Shown here: positions 44,263 to 55,599 of the stretch, piece after piece
How positions within the stretch are numbered: the first letter of the stretch is position 1
Layout of the letters: each line of letters starts with the position of its first letter
NCBI GenBank assembly: GCA_963575645.1
Contig: OY754468.1
Span: 372,001 to 436,000 of the forward strand
DNA length: 64,000 nt
Direction: 5' to 3'
DNA from: Xanthostigma xanthostigma
Taxonomy: Eukaryota > Arthropoda > Insecta > Raphidioptera > Raphidiidae
Translations under genes and position numbers: made by a program
Notes under the pieces: generated by a model
The model's input: the letters and a program-made list of their open reading frames with translations, nothing else
Databases searched by the model: none
Told to the model about the DNA's origin: nothing

Positions 44263-44819
44263 TCTTTATATATAAAAATTACGTGTCACATGTTTGTCCG
44301 CGATGAACTCCTAAACTACTGAACCGATTTTAAATTTGATTTGCACACCGTGTGCAATTCGACCCAACTTGAAAGATAGGATAGCTTACATTTCAATTTA
44401 TAGTCGCAATATTATTTTATTGCAAATTATTTGTCTATTCCTTGACAGTCATAATTATCTGTTGACTGGATTGATTGAATATTCAATAGATGGCGCAACG
44501 TTTCATATAAGCTAGCACGACGGCGCAGCCGGAGTGCTCAGCTCCAAAGGATTCTAACAGATGGCGATACCTGTTGACTGGATTGAGTGAATATTCAATA
44601 GATGGCGCAACGTTTCATATAAGCTACAATTCAATAGCATAACCACCACGTGTTGCTGAGGTTAAGGTATCGAGCACGACGGCGCAGCCGGAGTGCTCGA
44701 CATACACACATATACGCCCATGTATATTTTAAAATAAATAAAATAGATAGATAGATGTTCCAATTAAATTGTTTTATTATTTCACTTTATACGTAGCGAA
44801 GCACGTACAGGGCCGCTAG
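44263..44819 (+). mobile_element. Non-autonomous Helitron
   Basis: It begins TCTTTATATATAAAAATT after an A and ends CTAG (44816-44819) before a T, the A|T target and 5'-TC/CTRR-3' ends of Helitrons. A hairpin TACGT-AGCGAAGC-ACGTA lies ~12 nt before the CTAG, the expected terminator. The interior contains CCGCGATGAACTCCTAAAC, a common moth Helitron type, and a duplicated block (TTCAATAGATGGCGCAACGT at ~44483 and ~44597; GCACGACGGCGCAGCCGGAG at ~44515 and ~44674). No Rep/helicase. Confidence 0.85.
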
Positions 44820-45726
44820 TTTACTATAAACCGTAATATGTCACTTTGAAGCGATTCCAACCACTTGCACCTCTGTATCTCTTTTGATTAATATATTTCA
44901 TTAATAAATGTTCAAAACACTTCAGCGAAGGCAGCATTTGACAACGCTTCAATACATAAATTCGACACGGAAAGGTAAATTTCAAATCGGTTTGATTATT
45001 GCGTGCGAAGTTTCAACGCGATTGGCTTCGGCGATTCGTTTAATAATGCATGTTGTTTTCGGTTCGGCTTAAATCACGAATCATCTGTTTAATTCAGGAC
45101 TCTCTCTCTCTTGACGCGACTAGAAGTTTCAATTCTGCAGTGTGTGCTGTAAAAAACACAGTGTCTTTTTTTCATTCTGAGGTAGAAAATCCTCGAAAGC
45201 CACATTAACTTATTGATTCGTTTGTTAAATATTTTTTGAAACAATTTATGCCGAGCTCAACAGTTCCTCAATTATTACTCGAGATGTCATTACTGTACAA
45301 TAAATAATAAATGAAGTGATTCTTTTCCGTGCGAGTTTTCAGCAAGCGCGGAATCGAACGCGATTGAAACAATGTACGTCGCTCGAACGAATCGTGTGTT
45401 TTCGCCCGTTAAAATCTCGAACAAATTTCATTATTATAATAGAACGGCGGCCGGGTAATCACATTACACAGTCTAATAGCTTACCCAATACTCGATCAAT
45501 CGGGAGTATAGAATAAGCGGTATCAAATTCGATAGCCATGGCATGATGGCGGTAATCGATTCTTCTTCCTGTGTGAGTCGTTATGACAACAATCGCGTCC
45601 CTCCAGAGCGGCATCGTTCACAAGGTCGATGACGAGATTCGCGCACAAACACACACACACACACTTGTATGTACAGGGTGTTGAATAGAGCTCTTGACAT
45701 ATTGACAAATGGGACTATATAATATA
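44820..45726. other. No gene seen; (CA)n near the end
   Basis: A (CA)n tract is at ~45648-45663. GC-richer around 45330-45620, without a convincing frame on either strand. Confidence 0.35.
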
Positions 45727-46182
45727 CACCTATCCCCCGATTTACACGGTAGATACGTTCCTGAGAAAAACGTGTAAATCGAAAATTAAAAATTTTCAAG
45801 TCAAAACCGTGTAAATCGAAAAGCTTGCAGAAAATGCATAATTTTGCTAATTAACAGTTGTGATTTTTTTCAATATTTTTAGGTGTACACAGAAATAAAA
45901 ATAAAATGCATTGACAGGTTTTGAAACTGTGAAACTTTCACTCAAATACAATTTTCCGTAGATAAAACTTTAATTTTATGCGAAGAAATACAGACATAGT
46001 GTGCGTGTGCAGCAAGTCAGCACATAAGCTCGGGATTCCCCGTGAGATGTGTACACAGCGCACGCGTTCAATCACAGTAGCATTTAGTAGAGTGCGATAA
46101 AAACAAAAAAAAAACTTATTTGGAAAACCGTGTAAAAGCGAAAACGTGTAAAACAAGTACCGTGTAAATCGGGGGATGGGTG
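45727..46182. mobile_element. TA-flanked pogo/Tigger-like MITE
   Basis: CACCTATCCCCCGATTTACA and its inverse (one mismatch) lie between TA dinucleotides at 45725-45726 and 46183-46184. Short CGTGTAAATCG boxes are repeated inside both ends. TA target and TIR style fit the Tc1/mariner-pogo group. Interior lacks a transposase. Confidence 0.75.
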
Positions 46183-46424
46183 TATTTAAAAAATTCCAGC
46201 CAATTGGGCGACGGGAGACTTTAATGAAATTTTGTAAATGTGTCTTGCTTGGTGCAACTTACGCTATAGGATAGTTTTTATTAAATATTTTGTACAAAAT
46301 TACGGTGTTTGTTCAAAAAAACTGTTTTAGTACCAAAAACCTGTGAGACCTTGCAATTTGCTCAAAGCTATTAGTTTCGACGCCGGGCCGCAAACGAAAT
46401 ACATTATGAAGAATTATATCTATC

Positions 46425-47056
46425 GCACCCGGGTGAAACCGGGACAGACCGTTATAATTTTATAAAGAGGTTAAGTTTGTAAGTTTAGATTTAGGAGGCA
46501 ATCTCCGAAACTACTCATTCGACTTAAAAATTTTTTTTTTAGAATGGACCTTCAGCTTCAGGATGGATACAGGTTATATATTTATTACCGCGTTTAAATA
46601 AAAACGCTTTTCGTGGAGACCAATTTTGCAACGCAAGTCGACGAAAAACAGTTGTGTGGTTTTAAGAAACCACGACGCAAGTGAAACTTTTATTGGATTG
46701 TAGGCGTTGGATTGTAGACACTTATCCATCACGATTAATTATAAACAACAATATTCACATGAATACACGAATAAAAACATGTAAACACTGTACAGCACTT
46801 GCCCGCATGACAGACTGACTATGTGTTATACATACTACACGGTCAGCTGATGCTAACCATGGGCGCCGCCATATTGGCCTTGGCTGCTCTACCGAGCGCC
46901 TACTACGAGCACCTTTCACTTTACCCCTACTCCGCGGCCGCCTGTAATGCGACATGCAACAGACGGCCAGAAAAATTCGGGACGATAGAATAAAAGTTTC
47001 ACTTTAAAAAACGACGACAATCTACAAATTCGGGAGAAGCCGAACTGGGCCGCTAG
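46425..47056 (+). mobile_element. Helitron-like segment(s), interrupted
   Basis: GCACCCGGGTGAAACCGGGA at ~46435 is a decayed Helitron-type 3' hairpin, and GGGAGAAGCCGAACTGGGCC followed by GCTAG|T at 47056 is another 3' end. The repeat at 46650-47010 lies between, so at least one Helitron was interrupted by it. The 5' ends are not fixed. Confidence 0.5.
46650..47010 (-). repeat. ~360-bp repeat, copy 1 (inverse of 51297-51664)
   Basis: AAGTGAAACTTTTATT (46679-46694) and inverse (46989-47004) bound the core like TIRs. Homology to the second copy extends past one end through GTGGTTTTAAGAAACCAC, itself a hairpin. Contains CCAATATGGCGGC, a YY1/Pho-type site, on its - strand, and a 66-codon frame shared with the other copy. 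Class unknown; a terminal part of a longer retroelement is an alternative. Confidence 0.7.
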
Positions 47057-47149
47057 TATTAGTATAAATAACATATAACAATTTCAGGTTTGTTAAAATA
47101 TGTGTTGTCATCCGGGCTACTGGCTCTTCTGCTATTATGTTAAATCCGT

Positions 47150-47455
47150 TCAAAAATATAATAGTAGAGAGAATAATATAACGGCGTCAATAGCAGCTCA
47201 ACAGCCTGTAGACGGACAGACTCCGCGCTGATGTTGGCGCGCTTCTCTCGTAGCCCATTATGATGGCATAACGAACGTTCACCGTTAGTTGTGTGTGTCG
47301 ATGCTGACTGTGTAGCACGCCGCGACGACGCCTGGACCCGACGCACTAACGACGTCGCTATTAACACTTAACGCAAAGTTACCTTTTAAATTGTGCAGTT
47401 CTCTCTATAGTGCGACATAAAAAATAACATTATACGCGCAATTATCAGACGACAG
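47150..47455 (+). promoter_or_regulatory. Possible promoter and 5' non-coding exon
   Basis: A GC-richer, CpG-containing stretch is followed by GCAGTTCTCTCTATAGTGCG (~47393-47412) and by a strong donor GACGACAG|GTACGT at 47455/47456. The upstream frames look non-coding. The picture fits a 5' UTR exon of a gene reading rightward, but no acceptor partner could be assigned. Confidence 0.3.
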
Positions 47456-47459
47456 GTAC

Positions 47460-49375
47460 GTTTAACATATGTAACCCTCGTTTGTTTTTATTTATGGTTC
47501 GTTTGTCTTTTCAGTGTGAAATAATATTGTTCTAGATGTTGGATTGTTTTCGGTTACGGTTTTACATGTTGTCATGACAACGCCGCTTTGCTTTTCATTG
47601 TTTATGCTAAACGGTATAGTTTCGTTCGGAATAATGTAGTATGCGACTTTGTTTTTATTTTTAAGCGGCAAGTATTCGATAATATTTGTCAGTAACAGTC
47701 TCGGCTTAAAAATATATTTTTAATTTTCGTTGCGGTGGCTTTAAACAGTTCTGATAATACGATTAAATATTTTTATCGAGAGAAGAAACAGGAGTAACCA
47801 AAATCTGTATCCGAAATTAAACTAGAGAACATTAAAATTTAATATCGGTTCAATCAATTTTAGAACTGAAAATGTTTTCTTACAAAGATTATTAAATATT
47901 TAATTAAAATAACCCAAAATCTGATATAAAAAGTAGATTTTTTATTACCCAGTAGTTTTTGTCACTCTTTCTTAAATATTGTTCTATATAATATATTTAA
48001 AAAAATGCTAATAATTTTATTGGAAGTATATAATATGGATCGATATAAAAACACAACTTGAAATAACTATAATGAAAATCCCGTTTTACATAACAAAACT
48101 AATTACAGCTGGTTATTCACACTGAAAAAAAAACGGAACATGTATTGTGTGTCCAGGGATGTTCTAAATTATCTAGTAGAGTTTTGGGTCGCTTCCTAAG
48201 TAATTGCGATTATTCTGGTAAAGAATAGGTATGCCTCTTTCTACACAATTACGTTTGATGAAACCAAAATAATAAAAAAAAACATTCCTGGACAGTCTGT
48301 ATTATTTTATGTGAGAATGGCGGGTTTTTAATGCATACTACGAATTGTAAAGACTATCAAGGATTATGTAACGCTAGATTAAATTTTTTGCCGAGGAAAT
48401 TTCACCAACGTTAATTAAATTTTTTAGATTTCATTGCAGGGTTAGCGCTTATTAAAATAAAACATTTTGATCGTCTCTCATTGCATGAAAAAAACTCGCC
48501 GTGAAATTGGGTTACATTTATGATCTTTGCGTTAGTAATAGTTATATAGTTTAGTTTATATGGATTTTTAGTTTAAAAATTTAATGCTAATAGCAGCACA
48601 GTTTATTCAAATTAATTATTAGTGAAATTGGCTATGATGGTGATACAGAAATATTTGTAGCAAAATATAAATAAACACCGAAAGGTTTAGTCGTCCAGAA
48701 TGAGACCTCTGTAATAGGATCATCCCTAATTCCGGAACTGGTTATCAGAATTCTGAAACTAGTTCTAATATCGGAACAAGTATTAAAAAATACTGCATTC
48801 AGAAATAGCATAATGTTTTTAATATCAAAATATGCCTAGATATTAATATAGAAAACTTTGATTGAAACTGATATGTTTAAAAGTTTTGCGAAATTTCGGA
48901 ATTCTGGTCTCGAAACCCCAGTCCAAACGATGAAATAAATTGTAAAAAATTGGTAGTACTTATCGATATGTCATCATTAACGGTGATACTTCTCTCTAAA
49001 ATACCAAATTCTAAGTCGAAACTTTTTTAAATGAAATATTTCAACTTACTGAAGTTGGATTATTATTTTTCTATATAAATAATACTTTTTCCAATATCGG
49101 TTATTGCAGTTGAAAAGTTTTCTTGAGAACAAAACATTTTTAATGTAACTTGTCGCCGTGAAACTTTATACATTTCATAAAAAGATATCCATTGTAATGG
49201 TGCGAGTTGCAGCTAAATCGATTAGGTAAGCAACGACACGCTCGCAATTGTAAACATAAGGTTTTGAGAAGATTTTTCGGGATTTTGACGTATTAATTCT
49301 ACTTAATCTTTTATGAAACCTGCTGAATCGTTATAATGTATGAAGATTAGCGATGTTCGAGATGCTTAAATAAAA
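47460..49375. other. No gene seen
   Basis: AT-rich, no ORF of interest, no terminal repeats recognised. Confidence 0.4.
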
Positions 49376-49379
49376 GACT

Positions 49380-49525
49380 GTGTAATTGACACTACACACT
49401 ACAGAAATAAAACTGGTATAATTGTAAAGAAAACAATATCACCGACCGCCGGTATCGAACCTACGTCATTATGGTCACGGGCCAGCCACTGTATCTCTCA
49501 CCCACCATAGCACAACGTTGTACAA
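49380..49525 (-). mobile_element. tRNA-headed SINE or tRNA-derived repeat
   Basis: - strand B box GGTTCGATACC and A-box-like GCTATGGTGGGTGAGAG about 55 nt apart, followed by a short body to ~49380. Acceptor stem does not pair well, so not a tRNA gene. Confidence 0.55.
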
Positions 49526-49626
49526 TCGAATTTTATGGTATACGGTACACGTGCGATGCAACTTGTCGATACATTTTCAATCTCGCGAATCGATTTTACC
49601 CCACCGTGCCAAGAGAACTTTTACTT

Positions 49627-50293
49627 AAAAAAATTGGTTGTCTGTAAAGTCGGTTTACGGACGATAGTTTTAACGTGATAACGTATTCCGTAATACATAA
49701 CCTAAACCTCCCAAAATTTGGTTTCAATCCGCTTATCCTTGGTGTCGGAATGATAAGAAATGTCAAAAGTGACGTTTGCAACTGTCAAAGTATTATGTTC
49801 TAATAATAATTAGTTATTCCAATAGTTAACTTAGAAGGCGTTGCATTTCACAAAATACTAATGTCAAAAAATTGAATTAAACATTAGAAATGCAGCCGTT
49901 TTCATGTTAAGACAAGACATACGTTATCTTCTAATTTCCATGTACGGCAAACAAAGACGACCGACCGCGTCGCGCCATGCATTAGACAACATTGCATTTA
50001 TACAGCTATTTTTCTATATAAATTTGTATAAAAAAAACTGTTTAGGCAAATTCTGTTATACGAAATCTATGTAAAATGTTCTCCTCTTTCGTTTAAGACT
50101 GGTTTCAAACCGATCTGATTTAAATTGAGCGAGAAATTAGCAAAAAGCACGCACAGGGTCAGGCGGAACGTTGTTACGCGTTACGAACGTTAGGATTTAG
50201 GAACGTTACACTTTTTCGTGCATGCAGCCGGTGTTTTATCAATTTATAAGATTGGTGATTCATCAATTTATAAGACGTTATCACGTCAAAAAA
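49627..50293 (-). mobile_element. MITE family 'TGACGTGATAACG', full core B copy
   Basis: Standard ends, complete core B and a ladder of GTTACG/GTTAGGA units near the left end. Best reference for core B in the window. Confidence 0.9.
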
Positions 50294-51296
50294 TGTACAC
50301 ATTCTAATGTTTTTTTTCTTCAAAAATGTAGTCCTGCGGAAAATACTGCTCTGAAACGAGTTGATTTTTTTGAAATTATTCTCCCCGCTACACTGCATTC
50401 GACTGATACAATTTTTTTTAGTGACTGAACGGGATACAGATAAAATCGGTTCCGGGCTATATACAATTCGTTGTTTCGATTAAAGTATATAAGTAAATAA
50501 ATAAACAAACGATTAATATTAATTTTCGGTGTGACCCATTACATTTTTTAATTAATTTGAAATTTCAAATCAATATTGGAAATATAAATAAACAAGCTTT
50601 TTAATACAAGCCATTTCAGTTTAAATGTAAATATTATTATGCCGGGCAGCAAATGCTTTATCCATACAATAAATCGCCTCCAAACCGCGGATCATTTGAA
50701 AGTCAATAATTTCTCTCTAATTCTTCAATTCGTTCAATAAAATTGTGTCTTGAAGCTGAATTTTTAGTCGTTCTCCGGACAAAGAAACTGTAAAGATCCG
50801 TTAAAATATTTCGACATTGTGTTTTTTTTAATTTTTAATGTGAAACTTTTTTAAGCGCGGTAGGTAGATTTGATTTCGCATGACAGTGTAATGAAAGAAC
50901 TCCCCTTAAGAAGAAAGAAATAACCACGGTACTAGTATAGAGAAATTAGTTGACAGATGACAGTAAAAAATATATGAAAAAGCGTTTCCCCTGTTCCAAT
51001 AAATTGCTCTAAGTGGAGCTTAATTAAAAGTTTGAGTTGTTTTTAGTATATGTGAACGAGAGAGACAGAGTTTGCGGTGAGTGTGTGTGTGAGAGAGAGA
51101 GAAAGAGAGTTTTATCTCCTACCGTGTGGTCTTAAGAACACACTGCGTCTTTGTTTTTTAATTGGTAATCTTTTCAATTTTTAAGCAATGACATATACAT
51201 ATTGTATTAAAATAAATAAAAGTGGCACAGTTTTTATGCATCAAAAAAAAATTAAGAACGGATAATATGCTTAACATTGTTTCATTGCTATTGTCG
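50294..51296. other. No gene seen; (GT)n(GA)n tract
   Basis: A GTGTGTGT/GAGAGAGA microsatellite lies at ~51055-51110. No supported ORF. Confidence 0.4.
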
Positions 51297-51664
51297 CTTT
51301 TTAAAGTGAATCTTTTATTCTATCGCCCCGAATTTTTCTGGCCGTCCGTTGCATGTCGCATTACAGGCGGCCGCGGAGTAAGGGTAAAGTGAAAGGCGCT
51401 CGGAGTAGGCGCTCGGTAGAGCAGCCAAGGCCAATATGGCGGCGCCCATGGTTAGCATCAGCTGACCGTGTAGTATGTATAATACATAGTCAGTCTGTCA
51501 TGCGGGCAAGTGCTGTACAGTGTTTACATGTTTTTATTCGTGTATTCATGTGAATATTGTTGTTTATAATTAATCGTGATGGATAAGTGTCTATACAATC
51601 CAACGCCTACAATCCAATAAAAGTTTCACTTGCGTCGTGGTTTCTTAAAACCACACAACTGTTT
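51297..51664 (+). repeat. ~360-bp repeat, copy 2
   Basis: Direct-strand partner of 46650-47010, about 98% identical by eye over the shared 66-codon frame (51353-51553; four nucleotide differences, two of them silent). Carries the same CCAATATGGCGGC site and an AATAAAAGTTTCACTT end. Confidence 0.7.
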
Positions 51665-54600
51665 TTTTAATGCTACAATTTCCCAACTGGACTGCCTGTT
51701 TGAATTTTGAGGAAATTATCATTATTTTCTACGCCAAGACCTTGCGTTTAGTTTTTTCTGCGTTCATTTCGAGAAAAGAACATTTGTATGAAAAATTGAA
51801 CGCCCGAACGCAATGATGTATTAACATAATTTTCTTTATGAATCTCTGACACGAACGGGCAATGAAATAATGTTTCAGCTTCAGTATTTAGTCTTGGTTT
51901 TTACGATATTTGTGTGGATTATCTTTAGTTGATCTCCAAACGTTATGAAAACATAAACATAGTTGATTTTATCTTTTTCGAGGTTGATTTATTCGAACCC
52001 GGTGCAAATTAAATTGCTCTTACAATGCAGTGCGTTCGAGGAAATCAATTTTAATTAAGCTCACCTACAACAAAGGTGGGCAGATACTGAGAACGGTTGC
52101 AAAACACTTGAGGGAATTCAATGGCTGCGAAATATAATTTACCGTGCCGAAGAACACATTTATAATTGGTCAGCAGCTAATATATATTTTCCGAATAGGC
52201 AAGAAAACGTTATGTCTCTTACTAGTTTATCGAGCGTCTTTAATCTATAATATTTGTCCTTAGCTACCTGGTTGTGATTTGAACTGTTTTTTAAAAATTG
52301 GATGAAAATATGAACTATCTACTTTCTCTTTATTTTTTTAAGGTCATTAACAACCTGTAATATTTGGTTCTGGCACCAATTTCTATTGTCATATTGATTA
52401 TTATCTATTAAATTGAAAATCAATCTATATACTTTTATCAGTTCTCGTATTAGAAAATATGAATAATAGGCGGAGAGCTAGCGATGACTTTTCCCAAGTG
52501 TGTACGTAAAATATTAAAAATACCTGTGTACGTGTTTTTCATTTGATAATCTTTACATCTGGTAGCCTTTCTCCCTTGCGATTTAAGTGACACGTAAAAT
52601 ATGAATTTTTCATATATCTAATAATGCAACAGTTTTTTTAGATTCTATATTAAATAATACCATACATAAAATAATATTGCCATCTCGATTAGTCATTGTT
52701 ATCATGTCGTCGTTCCTACTTGTCGAAAATGTACTAATAAATAAAATGATTAAATTGTAAAAAAATTATTTCGATATATTTAAATTTTACGGAGATATTA
52801 AATTCTTTATACCTACTTAGGTGGGGACAGATCGAGGTCTGGTCAATCTGACTTCCCGTGGCACGATACGTCATATTATTAGAAGTTACAGTAACTAATA
52901 AGTAATAATGGAGTAAATTGAATTGAAGATAAATATTCAGATATGATATCAAACTTAAACGTAAGGAAAGGTAATTGTAACACAATGAGGAAATTATTTT
53001 ATCCTTTATCCATGTCGGATTAATTTTTCATAAGCGATAATTATTTTTAAGTTGAACCTTAACTTTATTCAGACTTGTTCGCGCAGTCGACGCGATGTGT
53101 ATTTAAAAAAAAAGGAACGCTTTTTAAAAGGGTAAAAAAAACTATGCAATGATTTTCACATCTGAATGGATCGATGAAGCTATCCAGTTCATTTCATCAC
53201 GTACGCTGTACGGCCATAGAAAGAGTTAGAAATTGGTCAGCTGTATGATTAATTAATTAAATAATAAAACACTGAATGGCGATACTCGCTCAATACTTAA
53301 AATAGAGTGCAAAATGATAAAATTTACTAACAGACACAAATTCTCTGATCGCATGCCAAAGCACCTTCCATAGCTACAAAAAAAACAATGCACGAATATG
53401 TGTATAGAATTGTTAGTCGGCATAAAAATCGGTCCATCTATTTTCTAGAAACACACAACACCGCATATTGACGATTAGATGTCTCTGAGAGTATTGATAT
53501 AAATAATTATAAATATTATAATTGGAGAATATGCGACACATTTATTTGTTTGTTCTATTAATACTACTTTCTTAATTTATAAATTAAACATTGAATTCCG
53601 AAATATCTCTGATCTAATAACGCGAAATTAGTCATTTCATGCAATTATTCTTCGAGTTTAATTATCACATGTGTATTTTTTTAATAAAAAAATTAGCAGT
53701 TTCTAAAAGTGTTAAAAACATTTCTATAGCTCTTCTAACCGTATTGGAAGCATTTAATAGTAGTTTTCATTTACTCAATACTATTTTTAAAATTTGTATT
53801 AACTGTACGCAATACGAAGACTTCTTGGCACGTGAACACCAAAAATCCGTTTTTATAAAGTGTTTAATAATAGTAAGATGTTCCATAATAATTAATTGTC
53901 AACGAAAACGCATTGCAGCTTCCAAAAGAGAGCGCTGTCATACAAAAATTGTATCAAAATATTTATGAGACGCTGTATTTTTCCCATCTCATTACATTGC
54001 ACATAGGTCTTTTTATAAAATGCCTGAGTGATGATCAATTAATTATTTTCTTTGATGTACTAATCAAAAAAATGACATATTTGGTATAAAAAAAGTTTTC
54101 TTTTTCGAACAGTAATGAGCTTGATATACGAACTTAATAAAAAAAATTCCTCGTGGAAAACTTATCGAGCCGAACTTATGATAAGTATATCATGGTAATA
54201 AATTCAAGCTATAACATTAAAAGTTAATATAAACACAAATAAATATTTATACGGCGCAGTTTAAATAAACATTTACTGAAAAATAAAATTCAACCGGGAA
54301 ATAAAAAGTATTTCTTTATTGTAGATTTTTACTGCTTTTCTAATATTTGTTTAAATGCTAATGACCTCAACTGCCAAGCGTCTATAATCTACAATATCTC
54401 TCTCTAATAACTGTTGGGAAATAGCTGATTTAGAAAAATTTAAGTTCGAACAATAATAAATGAGAATACTAAATATTGATACCATTATAAATCATCAAAA
54501 AACATATTTTTATATTTTAAATACAGTTTCGGGATTCAGTACAGGGTATAGGATGAATTATTCATTTTCCAAATTGTGTGCCTGTCTGTTTGTTGAAACC

Positions 54601-55599
54601 TCACCGATTTTGATCGAACTTTTATTATGCTGTTTATATTATTAGACTTAAGGAAAGAGTATTGCAGTCGATATTTTTTGTTAAAGTAGGCTAAGCAATA
54701 GCCGATATTAACGCGAGTAAAGCCGCAAATAAATATCGGTATTTTAAAATATAGCAAAATAATAGCAACTATTATTGTGTTATTAGTTTAATTAGGTAGA
54801 CTTTGATGTGCTTAAAAAAAGTTTTCGTAAACACGTTCTATTAACGATCCATATTTTTGTGTAAAATGTAAACACATATACCTACTTACATAAGAAAACA
54901 GTATATAATAAAAGTAAGCCCCTTATCGTATTTTCTGTGCCACACAGAATGCGTGAAAATAATGATATGCATAAAAAATATTTTCATATTTCTGAAATGT
55001 GGAAAAACAAACGAGTAGGTACAATGGTTTGATGCGGTTTCTTTTTTGTCTGAAAATAGCGCAACATTCGTATCATATTTTATACAAAAGTTTTTCTTTC
55101 CCCGCACCGCACGGTTACGTAACTGAGAGAAAAGTGAGTGTGTGGATTTGGTTGCGGAACCCTGCTTTTCAATTATTGTAAAACGTAAATTTGCTAGGGT
55201 TTGAGAATATTTGAACGCCTGGCAATTTCGTTGTTTTTATATGGCGTTTCAATAACTCCTCCATTACAAGCCCCCATTTTACGGTACTCAATTCGAGAAC
55301 TGATAAAAGAATCAATTTATTAAAAAATAAATAACCCTACCTGAAAATTTCATGGAAAAGTTTTCTTGAAAGTTAAAAGAATGATAATAATCAATATTAC
55401 TGAAAATTTCTGAGCTTACAATTAAAAAAAAATTTCATTTCAACTTTTTCACGGGAATAAAAGGTAAAATTACGAATTTGAAACGATTCTGAGATTTTTT
55501 TAGTATTAGTATAACAATCTCGATTTATTAAATGACCGCATTTTACAATTTTAACCTTTTCTAATTTTTTTATTTTATGAATTTGATTATTGACTTTTT
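51665..55599. other. Gene-poor AT-rich stretch
   Basis: Holds two copies of the dispersed motif (52230-52252 variant, 54375-54400). 54530-54740 resembles a decayed Helitron interior (TGTCTGTTTGTTGAAACC). ORFs such as 53639-53968 have no recognised product. Confidence 0.4.

Noticed and set aside
20850-50398. Recurring frames beginning MITSYKLMNHQSYKL on the strand opposite MITE left ends
   Set aside because: They are translations of the MITE end (duplicated TTATAAATTGATGA unit) and vary with its ladder; no protein is implied.
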